Notes under the pieces: generated by a model | What the model was told of the DNA's origin: nothing | The model's input: only the letters and a program-made list of their open reading frames with translations | Databases searched by the model: none | Origin: an uncultured Gammaproteobacteria bacterium | GTDB taxonomy: Bacteria > Pseudomonadota > Gammaproteobacteria > HK1 | Direction: 5' to 3' | DNA length: 64,000 bases | Assembly (NCBI GenBank): GCA_958295835.1 | Contig: OY282378.1 | Coordinates: forward strand, 4,737,694 to 4,801,693 | Part shown: piece by piece, positions 1-8,268 of the stretch | How positions within the stretch are numbered: the stretch's first letter is position 1 | Layout: the number at the start of each line of letters is the position of its first letter | Program-made: the position numbers and the translations under genes

Positions 1-404
1 GCCAGGCACCAGTTGGACAGCAAGTCACCCAGCGCATCGTCCGGTCCCGACGCCCCCAGCACGTCGAGCCACGACTCATGCGGAAAGCTGTCGCCCAGGA
101 GCCGCGCTCGCATGGCCAGCCGACTGAGGATGGCGCGAATGCCGCGCGCCACGTCGTCGCGCGCCACTTGGCCGACTTCCACGTTGGTATGCACGCAGCG
201 GAAGTGGCCAGCCTCGCCGCTGTTGAGCAGGTCGCGCAGGGCGATGAGGGCGGAGGTCTTGCCGGTCTGGCGCGGTGCGTGCAGCACGAAGTAGCGTTTG
301 GCACGAATCAGGTCCAGCAGCTCCTCCACGTCCATCCGGTCCAGCGGCGGGATGGCGTAGTGGTCGTCCGGGCGCACCGGCCCTTCGGTGTTGAAGCGGC
401 GCAT
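1..404 (-). CDS. AAA ATPase paralogue 1 (partial, N-terminal part)
   Basis: The first about 134 residues of an AAA/P-loop ATPase are visible; the rest runs off the window edge. The protein starts MRRFNTEGPVRPDDHY and has a Walker A motif APRQTGKTS near residues 43-51. It is closely similar to the two full-length paralogues at 4356-5984 and 6288-7916, which add a C-terminal nuclease-like domain, so this copy probably does too. The start is chosen because all three paralogues begin at the same place, with the same extended -10-like sequence just upstream. It is the most diverged of the three (for example DSFPHESW where the others have DDYPDGIW or DDYPDGVW). Function is unknown; the family architecture suggests an ATP-driven nucleic-acid enzyme. 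Confidence 0.8.
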   Translation of the reverse strand, partial: MRRFNTEGPVRPDDHYAIPPLDRMDVEELLDLIRAKRYFVLHAPRQTGKTSALIALRDLLNSGEAGHFRCVHTNVEVGQVARDDVARGIRAILSRLAMRARLLGDSFPHESWLDVLGASGPDDALGDLLSNWCL

Positions 405-798
405 GAATCGATTATGGCACTCTTGCCGTTATCAAATCCGCCGCACCGTCAAGGTCAATCGGTTCTCGATCTTGCGGCATGACCGCGAAACGGAATCACT
501 CGTTGATCCAACAGCCACTCCCATGCCGGCGTCCAGCCTTGAGCGGCGGCTTCCCTGGTGGACACGATCGATTGAATATCGTCAGGAGAACAAATCAGCC
601 CCGGCCGCACCGCGGCGCCACGGTCCGCCACGGCGCGACGCACTCGCCGCGTGGACGATGCGTTACAGCGTCCAGTGCAAATACCTTCGATGTCTTGTGA
701 AATTCGAGCGGACCGACACGCCGTCGGAGCCGTGCACCATCGGGAGCCCGCGTTTCGTAAGATCCGCTCCCTCTGAACCGGCCTGAGGCCCCACGACC
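405..798. other. Intergenic region between AAA paralogue 1 and the decarboxylase-like gene
   Basis: This 394-base stretch separates two divergently transcribed genes, so it should hold both promoters. Apart from the -10 element of the AAA gene no clear site was found. A short minus-strand reading frame at 455-643 has no recognisable domain and is not called. A weak purine-rich stretch (TGAGG) precedes the ATG at 799. Confidence 0.4.
411..419 (-). promoter_or_regulatory. Extended -10 element of AAA paralogue 1, probably leaderless
   Basis: On the minus strand the sequence reads TGC-CATAAT and is followed after six bases by the ATG. The same element and spacing occur in paralogues 2 and 3. No Shine-Dalgarno sequence fits between the -10 and the ATG, so transcription would start at or next to the start codon. 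Confidence 0.5.
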
Positions 799-1596
799 AT
801 GACTCTGAAAGGATGGACCCTGCCGCAGAGCCCCACCGGCAAGTCTTCCCTGTTGCCGCCGCCTCCCTGGCATTACTCCGGCGAGATCATCTCCGCCGAC
901 TTCACCGCGGACCCCGACCGGGTCGCGGAGCTGCTCCCGCCGGGCATGGCTCCGATGGGGGACGGCAGCGGCAGCTTCGTCTTCGCCGACTGGTGCTCGG
1001 CCGCGGACCATGACCCGCGTATCCGCGACGACCCCGCGATGGGGCAGTACCGCGAGGCGTACTGCGTGCTGTACGGCCTCTTCGAGGAGAAGAAGGTAAG
1101 CCGCATTCCATACATCTGGGTGGACAGCGAGCTCTCCCTCGTCCGGGGGCACGTCCAGGGCTTTCCCAAGAAGCTCGGCGACATCTTCATGACCCGCCCG
1201 GTAGAGCTGGGGCGAGGCGGCGTGCGCAAGGCGGTGGGCTCCCGCTTCGCGGCCCACGTCTCGGCGCTCGGGCGGCGGCTGGCGACGCTGAGCGTGACCC
1301 TCGAAGCGACGGTGGAGAAGTTCTATCCGCCCTCGGTGGCAAGGCCGCCCCTGCATACGCGCCTGTTCCCGTCGGTCGAGGGCGACGAGCCGTCGGTGTA
1401 CGAGTTCCAGCGGGCCAGGGTCGCGGACTTCGAGATCGGCACCGTGTTCACGGGTCACGCCACCCTGGAGTTCGGTCCGTCCGAGTACAACGAGATCGAC
1501 GCGCTCGGGCCGGTCAGCGTGCAGAAAGGTTACGTGCACTCGATGGCGTTCTCGGTCACCGGCGGCTCGGTGCAGCCGGTAGTCCCTTGCCCATGA
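799..1596 (+). CDS. Acetoacetate decarboxylase-like protein
   Basis: A 265-residue protein of the acetoacetate decarboxylase (ADC) superfamily. The key sign is the motif GFPKKLGD around residues 121-128; the Lys-Lys pair (124/125) matches the Schiff-base lysine and its neighbour in Clostridium ADC. Length fits the family. ADC-like enzymes decarboxylate beta-keto acids or act as aldolase-dehydratases, and the substrate cannot be read here. It leads a plus-strand group with an FAA-hydrolase-like enzyme and an acyl-CoA ligase, which suggests breakdown of an aromatic or ring-cleavage keto acid (inference). The C-terminal SVTGGSVQP segment recurs twice in the DNA downstream, so the last residues may have been altered by that repeat. 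Confidence 0.8.
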   Translation: MTLKGWTLPQSPTGKSSLLPPPPWHYSGEIISADFTADPDRVAELLPPGMAPMGDGSGSFVFADWCSAADHDPRIRDDPAMGQYREAYCVLYGLFEEKKVSRIPYIWVDSELSLVRGHVQGFPKKLGDIFMTRPVELGRGGVRKAVGSRFAAHVSALGRRLATLSVTLEATVEKFYPPSVARPPLHTRLFPSVEGDEPSVYEFQRARVADFEIGTVFTGHATLEFGPSEYNEIDALGPVSVQKGYVHSMAFSVTGGSVQPVVPCP

Positions 1597-1784
1597 AGCC
1601 TTCGACAAGACGAGGAAGGATTGTCCGCCGGCCGGCTCCTGATTCCATGACGCCGATCCCGGGATCGGAACCGGCGCCCGGTTCCGACCATGCCGGGTCG
1701 GGGGGTACGCATTCGGTCACCGGCGGCTCGGTGCGGCCGGTTGGGGATGCGCGTTCGACCACCGGCGATTCGGCGCAGCCGGCG
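1552..1784 (+). repeat. Three imperfect 30-bp repeats at the 3' end of the decarboxylase-like gene
   Basis: Units start near 1552, 1713 and 1755. Each carries a version of the core CACCGGCGGCTCGGTGC, the third one more diverged. The first unit encodes the C-terminus of the ADC-like protein (SVTGGSVQPV); the other two lie in the spacer before the next gene and would read SVTGGSVRPV and STTGDSAQPA. This looks like duplication of a gene end. Confidence 0.7.
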
Positions 1785-1795
1785 GGGAGCGCACG

Positions 1796-2734
1796 ATGAG
1801 CGTGCTCGACGGGCCGCGGCGGGAGCATCGCCGGATCCTCCTCGACGGCAGGCCGCAGTGGTGCGAGCCGGACGGCGACGCGCTGGCCCTCTCCGACGAC
1901 CGCCGGATCCCGGAGGGGGACGCGGTCTACCTGCCCCCCTGCGAGCCGAGCAAGATCCTCTGCGTGCATCTCAACTTCGTTTCACGCGCGGTCGAGTTCG
2001 GCCGATCCCTCGAAGGCGAGACCCCGACCTATTTCCAGAAGCCGGTGAGCGCGCTCAACGCGCACCGTGGGGCGCTGGTGCAGCCGGCCGACTGCCACTG
2101 GCTGAACTACGAGGGGGAGATCGCCGCTGTCGTGGGCCGCCCGATGAGGAACGTTTCCCCGGCCGAGGTCTGGGATCTTCTGGCCGGCTTCTCGCCCGCC
2201 AACGATGTCGGCGCGCACGATTTTCGCGGCACCGACGCCGGCTCCATGCTGCGGGTCAAGGGGATGGACGGATTCTGCCCGATCGGCCCCGGCATCGTGC
2301 GGGGAACGGACGTGCGAAGCGCGACGCTGCGCACCTTTCTCAATGGGGAAGTGGTGCAGGAAGGGCCGGTGAGCGAGATGGTCTGGGGCATCGACTACCT
2401 GCTCGCGGATCTGAGCCGCCACATCACCCTGGTGCCGGGGGACGTCGTGCTGACCGGCACGCCCTGGCACTCCCGGCCCATGGCCATCGGGGACGTGGTC
2501 GAGGTGGAGATCGACGGCCTGGGACGCCTCGCCAACACCGTGGTGGAAGGTCCCGCCCCGCACCACGCGATCGGACACCAGCCGGCCGGTGACAAGCTGG
2601 TCAGGGCGGTCGCCCTGGGCAAGGATTACCGGCGGATGAAGGACGAAGGCTACGGCATCGAGCCTCGGGACTACTTCGACGTCCGCGGCGAGTTCTTCCG
2701 CCGCAATCGCGATGAAGGCCCGGGGCGTGACTGA
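1796..2734 (+). CDS. Fumarylacetoacetate hydrolase (FAH) family protein
   Basis: A 312-residue FAH-superfamily enzyme. Metal ligands typical of the family are visible: E106 and E108 in YEGEIA and D137 in ANDVGAHDF. The C-terminal half holds the usual VLTGTPW and GDVVEVEIDGLG segments. Members cleave C-C bonds in fumarylpyruvate-like compounds or decarboxylate/isomerise homoprotocatechuate intermediates (HpaG/HpcE type). The gene follows the ADC-like gene and overlaps the next ligase gene by 23 bases, so the trio is likely co-translated. The exact substrate is unknown; a role in aromatic acid breakdown is inferred. Confidence 0.85.
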   Translation: MSVLDGPRREHRRILLDGRPQWCEPDGDALALSDDRRIPEGDAVYLPPCEPSKILCVHLNFVSRAVEFGRSLEGETPTYFQKPVSALNAHRGALVQPADCHWLNYEGEIAAVVGRPMRNVSPAEVWDLLAGFSPANDVGAHDFRGTDAGSMLRVKGMDGFCPIGPGIVRGTDVRSATLRTFLNGEVVQEGPVSEMVWGIDYLLADLSRHITLVPGDVVLTGTPWHSRPMAIGDVVEVEIDGLGRLANTVVEGPAPHHAIGHQPAGDKLVRAVALGKDYRRMKDEGYGIEPRDYFDVRGEFFRRNRDEGPGRD

Positions 2735-3977
2735 GACGGCGCCGGTGCCCGCCGTCGGCGCGCTCGGCCGCCACGAGGCGGCCATGAGGGAGACTATCGA
2801 GCGGGCGCGGCGGGAGATCCCGTTCTACGCCGAGCACCACCGCAAGACTTCGTCCCTCGACCTGCACGCCCTTCCCACCTGCGACAAGGCGGATCTGGCA
2901 CCCTTCGGCCGGCTGCCCCTGTCGGCGCGTCCGCTGTCGGACATGTACCGGGTGTCGGCGACCTCCGGCACCACCGGGCCGCGCCTGTTCATCGGCTATA
3001 CGGAAGGCGACTGGCAGGCGGTCCGGGACCAGTACGCCCCGGTGGCTCGATGCATCGGGCTGGAGAGCGGTGACGTCCTGCTCAATACCCACGGCGGCGG
3101 GCTCTGGATAGGGGCGCCTTCGCTCGACGAGCTGGCCCATGCCGCCGGCGCCGGCATCGTGCCCTGCGGGCCGACGGGGCCGGACCAGGTGATCGATTGG
3201 CTTCGCGAGCTGCCCGCGACCCTCATCTCGGCCACGCCGTCCTACATGCGCCTGCTGGCCGAAACGGCGGCCCGGTCGGGCGAGGATCTTTCGGGTCTCG
3301 GGCTTCGGATGGGCCTTCTCGGCGGCGAGGGTTCGAGCCCTTCGCTGAAGCGCGGCGTCTCGCAGGCGTTCGGCGCCGGCTTTCGCTGGCAGGAGCTGTA
3401 CGGTTCGACGGAGACGGGCGGGCCGATCCTGGCGTTCGCGCCCCCGCGGGATCCGTTCGGAGACCGGCTGAACGTCAACACGGACTACTTCGTGGTGGAG
3501 CTGTTGCGCCCCGGCGCGGACGAGCCGGCCGCCCCCGACGAGATCGGCGAGCTCACCCTGAGCACGCCTTACCGCGAAGGCACGGTGCTGATCCGCTACC
3601 GGACGCGGGATCTGGCCGTCTCGTTGCCGGAAGAGCGCGACGCCTCGGGCTGGCCGCAGACAACGGCGCTCATCGGCCGCACCGACGACGCCATCAAGGT
3701 GCGGGGCGCGCTCGTCTACCCAAGCGTGATCGAGGAGGCGCTCACCGAGCGATTGGCGCGGGGCGCGGAGTGGAGGATCGAGGTGGACAGGCAGCGGGCC
3801 GCGAACGAAGTCATCACCGTCCGGTACGAGCATCCCGACGATTCGTTGCAGGGCGATCTCGCCGCCACCCTGTACCGGCGCATCGGGGTCAGGCCGGTGC
3901 TGGAGGTCGTGCCGCCCGACACCTTCGAGCGGTTCAGCGCAAAGGCGGCGCGGGTCATGGACCGGCGCAAGCCTTGA
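2712..3977 (+). CDS. Phenylacetate-CoA ligase-like AMP-forming enzyme
   Basis: A 421-residue adenylate-forming enzyme of the PaaK-like subgroup, which is shorter than typical acyl-CoA synthetases. The phosphate-binding loop SATSGTTGP is at residues 82-90, the acceptor motif LYGSTETGG follows in mid-protein, and the hinge region YRTRDLA lies near residue 300. Such enzymes activate aryl acids to CoA thioesters. It overlaps the FAH-like gene by 23 bases, indicating translational coupling. The last 17 codons and the following spacer are duplicated in tandem immediately downstream. Substrate unknown; phenylacetate or indoleacetate would fit with the nearby indolepyruvate oxidoreductase (inference). 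Confidence 0.8.
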   Translation: MKARGVTETAPVPAVGALGRHEAAMRETIERARREIPFYAEHHRKTSSLDLHALPTCDKADLAPFGRLPLSARPLSDMYRVSATSGTTGPRLFIGYTEGDWQAVRDQYAPVARCIGLESGDVLLNTHGGGLWIGAPSLDELAHAAGAGIVPCGPTGPDQVIDWLRELPATLISATPSYMRLLAETAARSGEDLSGLGLRMGLLGGEGSSPSLKRGVSQAFGAGFRWQELYGSTETGGPILAFAPPRDPFGDRLNVNTDYFVVELLRPGADEPAAPDEIGELTLSTPYREGTVLIRYRTRDLAVSLPEERDASGWPQTTALIGRTDDAIKVRGALVYPSVIEEALTERLARGAEWRIEVDRQRAANEVITVRYEHPDDSLQGDLAATLYRRIGVRPVLEVVPPDTFERFSAKAARVMDRRKP

Positions 3978-4150
3978 CGGAGCCCTTGCCCGATCGGCCT
4001 TGACGAACGCCTCGTCCGGAACGGCGCTCGCCGCCGCCGAGCGGTTCAGCGCAAAGGCGGCGCGGGTCATGGACCGGCGCAAGCCTTGACGGAGCCCTTT
4101 GCCCGATCGGCCTTGACGAACGCCTCGTCCGGAACGGCGCTCGCCGCCGC
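3926..4150 (+). repeat. 112-bp tandem duplication of the ligase 3' end
   Basis: Two nearly identical copies lie head to tail at 3926-4037 and 4038-4150. They begin CGAGCGGTTCAGCGC, include the ligase stop codon and end CTCGCCGCCG. The only difference noticed is one extra T in copy 2 (a run of three T instead of two near 4099). The near identity points to a recent event. Confidence 0.9.
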
Positions 4151-4355
4151 GCCATCGGGCCAGGGGGACGCTCCGGCGATGTACCGCGGCCACCGCGCCG
4201 GCAGCGCTCAAGCCGCTACCGATGACGGTCCAGGCTGCGATGCTCAGTCGGTCACCCGGTTCGTCACGAGCATTTCCCGCTCGATGGAAATGAGTTCGAC
4301 ACAGGCCTGAATCCGTGAGCTCGATTCATGGTGGACTCGCAACGCCGGCGACGCG
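4151..4355. other. Spacer between the ligase and AAA paralogue 2 (convergent)
   Basis: About 205 bases with no gene. At 4157-4190 the sequence GACGCTCCGGCGATG with its flanks resembles the upstream flank of AAA paralogue 2 near 6017-6053 (GCGCTCCGGCGATG), so the paralogue is bracketed by imperfect direct repeats of about 30 bp. No T-tracted terminator was seen. Confidence 0.4.
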
Positions 4356-5984
4356 CTACAACTTCCAGACCGCCACCTTGCGCCCGTCCTGCCGGCGCCC
4401 GCCTCCTCCCGCCTCGCCACCGCCCCGCCGACGTTTCCCGGTCCGGCGGTCGAACACCACCAGATGCCCTTCCTCCGCTCCGCACTGCGCCATGTACCCC
4501 AACGTCTGCTCCACCCCGCGCTCGATCGTCCACGCGAGGCTCTTGCGGTCCGTATCGCGCAGCACCTTGCACTCGACCACGAACCGCTCCCACAGGTCCG
4601 ACGGCTGCCCCGACTCCCGCGGCCACAGCACCAGCAGGTCCGTCGCGCCCCGCCCAAGCCCGTACTCCCGCTCGATGCGACCGCCCCCGTTCACCACCCG
4701 CTGCAGGTACGACTGCAACAGGAGCTGCGGCCCCGCCTCCCGGTAGTCGAAGCGCCCCATCCAGTGCTCCGCGTGCTCCCCGAAGAAGGTGCCGAACGCC
4801 CTCAGCAGCTTCGTCATGTCCAACCGGCCGGCGCCGTCCACGTACCACGTCGCCTGGACGTTCGCCAGACGCTCCTGCGCCGCCGCCGTCAGCTCCCGCG
4901 GCACCACCTCCGCGTAGATCGGGTTCGCCATGCGGATCCCCCGGCCCGGCGCGATCAGCCCCAGATCCCGCACGTAGTCGACGTCACGCTGGAAGCCGAT
5001 GTCCGACACCTCGCAGCCCGGCTCCTCGGCATCGCTCAGCAGCGGCTCGATGACCCGCCGCACCCGCGCCTCCTCCAGCTTGTGCGCCAATTGGTCCAGA
5101 TGCGTGCGCCGCGAGAGAATCAACTCCTCCCGAGCCGCGTAGACGTCGTCCACTTCGATGGCGCGCGAGCGGTCCCGCCCCGCCTTGTTGTCGAAGCACG
5201 CCCCCGCGCACAGTGCGTTCACCAGCCACGGCTGGCCCCGGGTCTGCGTCCACACCACATCCAGCGCCGCCGCCGTGAACCGCTGGCCGGTCTCCTCCGT
5301 GTGCTGCGCCATCAGGGCGCGCGTCTCGGCTTCGGTGAAGTCGCCCATGCGCAGCGACTTCGCCGCGACGTTGAACGGACTGCCGCCGGCGATGACCTCG
5401 CCGGTGCTCGACCGGATGCGGTAGTCGCGGATGTCGCGCACCCCGCACAGCACCACGCTCTGCGGGAAGCCTTCCGGGCGCTGTTCATAGCCGGCGCGAA
5501 GCTGGCGCAGCACCGAGAGCAGGGTGTCGCCGACCAGCGAATCGATCTCGTCCACCAGCAGCACCAGCGGCACAGGGTTCGCCACGCACCAGCGGGTAAG
5601 CAGCTCCTTGAGGGCGTCCTCGGAACCAACCTTGGTCAGGATGTCGGGCCAAATGCCGTCCGGGTAGTCGTCGCCCAGAAGGCGCGCGCTGGTCGCCAGG
5701 CTGCTCAGGATGGCGCGGATGCCGCGCGCGGTGTCGTCGCGCGCCACCTGGCCGACCTCCACGTTCACGTTCACGCACCGGAAGTTGCCCGCTTCGCCGC
5801 AGTTGAGCAGGTTGCGCAGGGCGATGAGCGCGGAGGTCTTGCCCGTCTGCCGTGGCGCGTGCAGCACGAAGTAGCGCTTGGCACGAATCAGGCCCAGGAG
5901 CTCGTCGACGTCCATGCGCTCCAAGGGCGAGATGGTGTAGTGGTCGTCCGGACGAACCGGCCCTTCGGTGTTGAAGAAGCGCAT
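4356..5984 (-). CDS. AAA ATPase with C-terminal PD-(D/E)XK nuclease-like domain, paralogue 2
   Basis: A 542-residue protein starting MRFFNTEGPVRPDD. The N-terminal ATPase has Walker A APRQTGKTS (residues 43-51) and Walker B LVLLVDEIDSL (about residues 130-145). The C-terminus carries the order RGATDLLVLW ... FVVECKV ... QTLGYMAQ, which matches the Asp, Glu-x-Lys and Gln motifs of PD-(D/E)XK nucleases. The combination resembles the AAA-ATPase_like/PDDEXK_9 group of uncharacterised bacterial proteins. A longer reading frame upstream exists, but the start is set by conservation with the other two paralogues. The tail is glycine- and arginine-rich. It is nearly identical to paralogue 3, so the duplication is recent. 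Role unknown; defence or DNA processing is possible. Confidence 0.8.
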   Translation of the reverse strand: MRFFNTEGPVRPDDHYTISPLERMDVDELLGLIRAKRYFVLHAPRQTGKTSALIALRNLLNCGEAGNFRCVNVNVEVGQVARDDTARGIRAILSSLATSARLLGDDYPDGIWPDILTKVGSEDALKELLTRWCVANPVPLVLLVDEIDSLVGDTLLSVLRQLRAGYEQRPEGFPQSVVLCGVRDIRDYRIRSSTGEVIAGGSPFNVAAKSLRMGDFTEAETRALMAQHTEETGQRFTAAALDVVWTQTRGQPWLVNALCAGACFDNKAGRDRSRAIEVDDVYAAREELILSRRTHLDQLAHKLEEARVRRVIEPLLSDAEEPGCEVSDIGFQRDVDYVRDLGLIAPGRGIRMANPIYAEVVPRELTAAAQERLANVQATWYVDGAGRLDMTKLLRAFGTFFGEHAEHWMGRFDYREAGPQLLLQSYLQRVVNGGGRIEREYGLGRGATDLLVLWPRESGQPSDLWERFVVECKVLRDTDRKSLAWTIERGVEQTLGYMAQCGAEEGHLVVFDRRTGKRRRGGGEAGGGGRRQDGRKVAVWKL

Positions 5985-6287
5985 GGGCCGATTATGGCAC
6001 TTGCCGCCCGCCGGTTGGGTCAAGGGGGCGCTCCGGCGATGCGCCGCGCAGGCTGGCACGCCGCCTTCGGCAGGCGCGAAAATGCCGCGCGCTACGCAGC
6101 ATGGGAGAACTCGACTTCGACGAGGCCCCCGGTCACGGCGAAGTGGATGTAGCAGGTCGCCGGGAGTGACGATGGAGTAGCCGGAAGCGGGCCATTCGTT
6201 TCCACCCAGGGCAAAACCGTATCTCGCCACGCCGGCGACGCCCTACAGCATCCAGACGGCCACCTTGCGCCCGACGCCGGCGACGCC
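5985..6287. other. Spacer between AAA paralogues 2 and 3
   Basis: About 300 bases between the start of paralogue 2 and the stop of paralogue 3. The first 40 bases next to paralogue 2 match those upstream of paralogue 3. The distal end holds a partial duplicate of the paralogue 3 gene end (from 6230). No gene is recognised in the middle part. Confidence 0.4.
5991..5999 (-). promoter_or_regulatory. Extended -10 element of AAA paralogue 2, probably leaderless
   Basis: Minus-strand TGC-CATAAT, six bases before the ATG at 5984, the same spacing as in paralogues 1 and 3. No Shine-Dalgarno sequence lies in front of the start codon. Confidence 0.5.
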
Positions 6288-6319
6288 CTACAACTTCCAG
6301 ACCGCCACCTTGCGCCCGT
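6230..6319 (-). repeat. 45-bp tandem repeat of the AAA paralogue 3 gene end
   Basis: The segment starting CGCCGGCGACGCCCTACA occurs at 6230 and again at 6275. The inner copy contains the real C-terminal codons (GRKVAVWKL) and stop; the outer one is a diverged duplicate lying downstream of the stop. Confidence 0.75.
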
Positions 6320-7916
6320 CCTGCCGGCGCCCGCCTCCTCCCGCCTCGCCACCGCCCCGCCGACGTTTCCCGGTCCGGCGGTCGAACACCACCAGATGCC
6401 CTTCCTCCGCTCCGCACTGCGCCATGTACCCCAACGTCTGCTCCACCCCGCGCTCGATGGTCCACGCGAGGCTCTTGCGGTCCGTATCGCGCAACACCTT
6501 GCACTCGACCACGAAACGCTCCCACAGGTCCGACGGCTGCCCCGACTCCCGCGGCCACAGCACCAGCAGGTCCGTCGCACCCCGCCCAAGCCCGTATTCC
6601 CGCTCGATGCGACCGCCCCCGTTCACCACCCGCTGCAGGTACGTCTGCAACAGAAGCTGCGGCCCCGCCTCCCGGTAGTCGAAGCGCCCCATCCAGTGCT
6701 CCGCGTGCTCCCCGAAGAAGGTCCTGAACGCCCTCAACAGCTTCGTCATGTCCAACCGACCGGCGCCGTCCACGTACCACGTCGCCTGGACGTTCGCCAG
6801 ACGCTCCTGCGCCGCCGCCGTCAGCTCGCGCGGCACCACCTCCGCGTAGATCGGGTTCGCCATGCGGATCCCCCGGCCCGATGCGATCAGCCCCAGATCC
6901 CGCACGTAGTCGACGTCGCGCTGGAAGCCGATGTCGGACACCTCACAGCCCGGCTCCTCCGCATCGCTCAGCAACGGCTCGATGACGCGCCGCACCCGTT
7001 CCTCCTCCAGCTTGTGCGCCAATTGGTCCAGATGCGTGCGCCGCGAGAGAATCAACTCCTCCCGAGCCGCGTAGACGTCGTCCACTTCGATGGCGCGCGA
7101 GCGGTCCCGCCCCGCCTTGTTGTCGAAGCACGCCCCCGCGCACAGCGCGTTCACCAGCCACGGCTGGCCCTGGGTCTGCGTCCACACCACATCCAGCGCC
7201 GCCGCCGAGAACCGCTGGCCGGTCTCCTCCGTGTGCTGCGCCATCAGGGCGCGCGTCTCGGCTTCGGTGAAGTCGCCCATGCGCAGCGACTTCGCCGCGA
7301 CGTTGAACGGACTGCCGCCGGCGATGACCTCGCCGGTGCTCGACCGGATGCGGTAGTCGCGGATGTCGCGCACCCCGCACAGCACCACGCTCTGCGGGAA
7401 GCCTTCCGGGCGCTGTTCATAGCCGGCGCGAAGCTGGCGCAGCACCGAGAGCAGGGTGTCGCCGACCAGCGAGTCGATCTCGTCCACCAGCAGCACCAGC
7501 GGCGTCGGGTTCGCCACGCACCAGCGGGTGAGCAGCCTCTTGAGCGCATCTTCAGGCCCCACCTTCGCAAGGATGTCCGGCCAAACCCCATCCGGGTAGT
7601 CGTCGCCCAGAAGCTGCGCGCTCGTGGCCAGACTGCTCAGGATGGCGCGAATGCCGCGTGCGGTGTCGTCACGCGCCACTTGGCCGACCTCCACGTTCAC
7701 GTTCACGCACCGGAAGTGGCCCGCTTCGCCGCGGTTGAGCAGGTTGCGCAGGGCGATGAGCGCGGAGGTCTTGCCCGTCTGCCGCGGCGCGTGCAGCACG
7801 AAGTAGCGTTCCGCCCGAATCAGGGTCAGGAATTCGTCGACGTTCACGCGATCCAACGGTTGGATCGCATAGTGCTTGTCCGGGCGCACCGGCCCTTCGG
7901 TGTTGAAGAAGCGCAT
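6288..7916 (-). CDS. AAA ATPase with C-terminal PD-(D/E)XK nuclease-like domain, paralogue 3
   Basis: A 542-residue protein, nearly identical over its whole length to paralogue 2. It has the same Walker A (APRQTGKTS), Walker B (LVLLVDEIDSL) and nuclease-like motifs (RGATDLLVLW, FVVECKV). Differences cluster in the N-terminal third (for example HYAIQPLDRVNVDEFL against HYTISPLERMDVDELL) while the C-terminal two thirds hardly differ, which suggests gene conversion between copies. The start was chosen at MRFFNTEGPVRPD because it aligns with the other copies and follows the shared -10-like element; an in-frame ATG 15 codons upstream also exists. Function unknown. Confidence 0.8.
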   Translation of the reverse strand: MRFFNTEGPVRPDKHYAIQPLDRVNVDEFLTLIRAERYFVLHAPRQTGKTSALIALRNLLNRGEAGHFRCVNVNVEVGQVARDDTARGIRAILSSLATSAQLLGDDYPDGVWPDILAKVGPEDALKRLLTRWCVANPTPLVLLVDEIDSLVGDTLLSVLRQLRAGYEQRPEGFPQSVVLCGVRDIRDYRIRSSTGEVIAGGSPFNVAAKSLRMGDFTEAETRALMAQHTEETGQRFSAAALDVVWTQTQGQPWLVNALCAGACFDNKAGRDRSRAIEVDDVYAAREELILSRRTHLDQLAHKLEEERVRRVIEPLLSDAEEPGCEVSDIGFQRDVDYVRDLGLIASGRGIRMANPIYAEVVPRELTAAAQERLANVQATWYVDGAGRLDMTKLLRAFRTFFGEHAEHWMGRFDYREAGPQLLLQTYLQRVVNGGGRIEREYGLGRGATDLLVLWPRESGQPSDLWERFVVECKVLRDTDRKSLAWTIERGVEQTLGYMAQCGAEEGHLVVFDRRTGKRRRGGGEAGGGGRRQDGRKVAVWKL

Positions 7917-7922
7917 GGGTCG

Positions 7923-7931
7923 ATTATGGCA
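7923..7931 (-). promoter_or_regulatory. Extended -10 element of AAA paralogue 3, probably leaderless
   Basis: Minus-strand TGC-CATAAT six bases before the ATG at 7916, as in the other two paralogues. Confidence 0.5.
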
Positions 7932-8268
7932 CTTGCCGCCCGCCGGTTGGGCTGGGGACACGGTCGCCGCCGGTGAGGGCGAGCGCCGGCGGCGGTCGTG
8001 GCGCCACCACCGGCGACGCCGGGCGCCTGCGAGATGGAGACGCCCGGAATCGCCGTGACCGGACCGAAGCCTGACGTCCCACGTGGGACATCACCTGGAG
8101 AGCCCTCGCCATGCTCGTCGTCCCAACCTGCGGCGGGCTGCTCCGGAGTCGGGATCCTCCACACCGGTCTGCACCGGAGTGGCGGGGAGTACAACCATGG
8201 CCTCGGCGCAAACGCTCGGACACCGGCCGATACGATGTCGATCGGCGCCGGCGATGACGGTTCTCCGA
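7932..8268. other. Palindrome-rich spacer between AAA paralogue 3 and the TRAP operon end
   Basis: No gene is recognised. Two inverted repeats stand out. One is a near-perfect 22-bp palindrome at 8072-8093 with the core GTCCCACGTGGGAC. The other has arms CCACACCGGT and ACCGGAGTGG around CTGC at 8159-8182. The second could act as a transcript end signal for the TRAP operon, but no T-tract follows it. Confidence 0.45.

Noticed and set aside
455-643. Small minus-strand frame upstream of AAA copy 1
   Set aside because: No domain, ribosome site or conservation clue; probably a chance frame.
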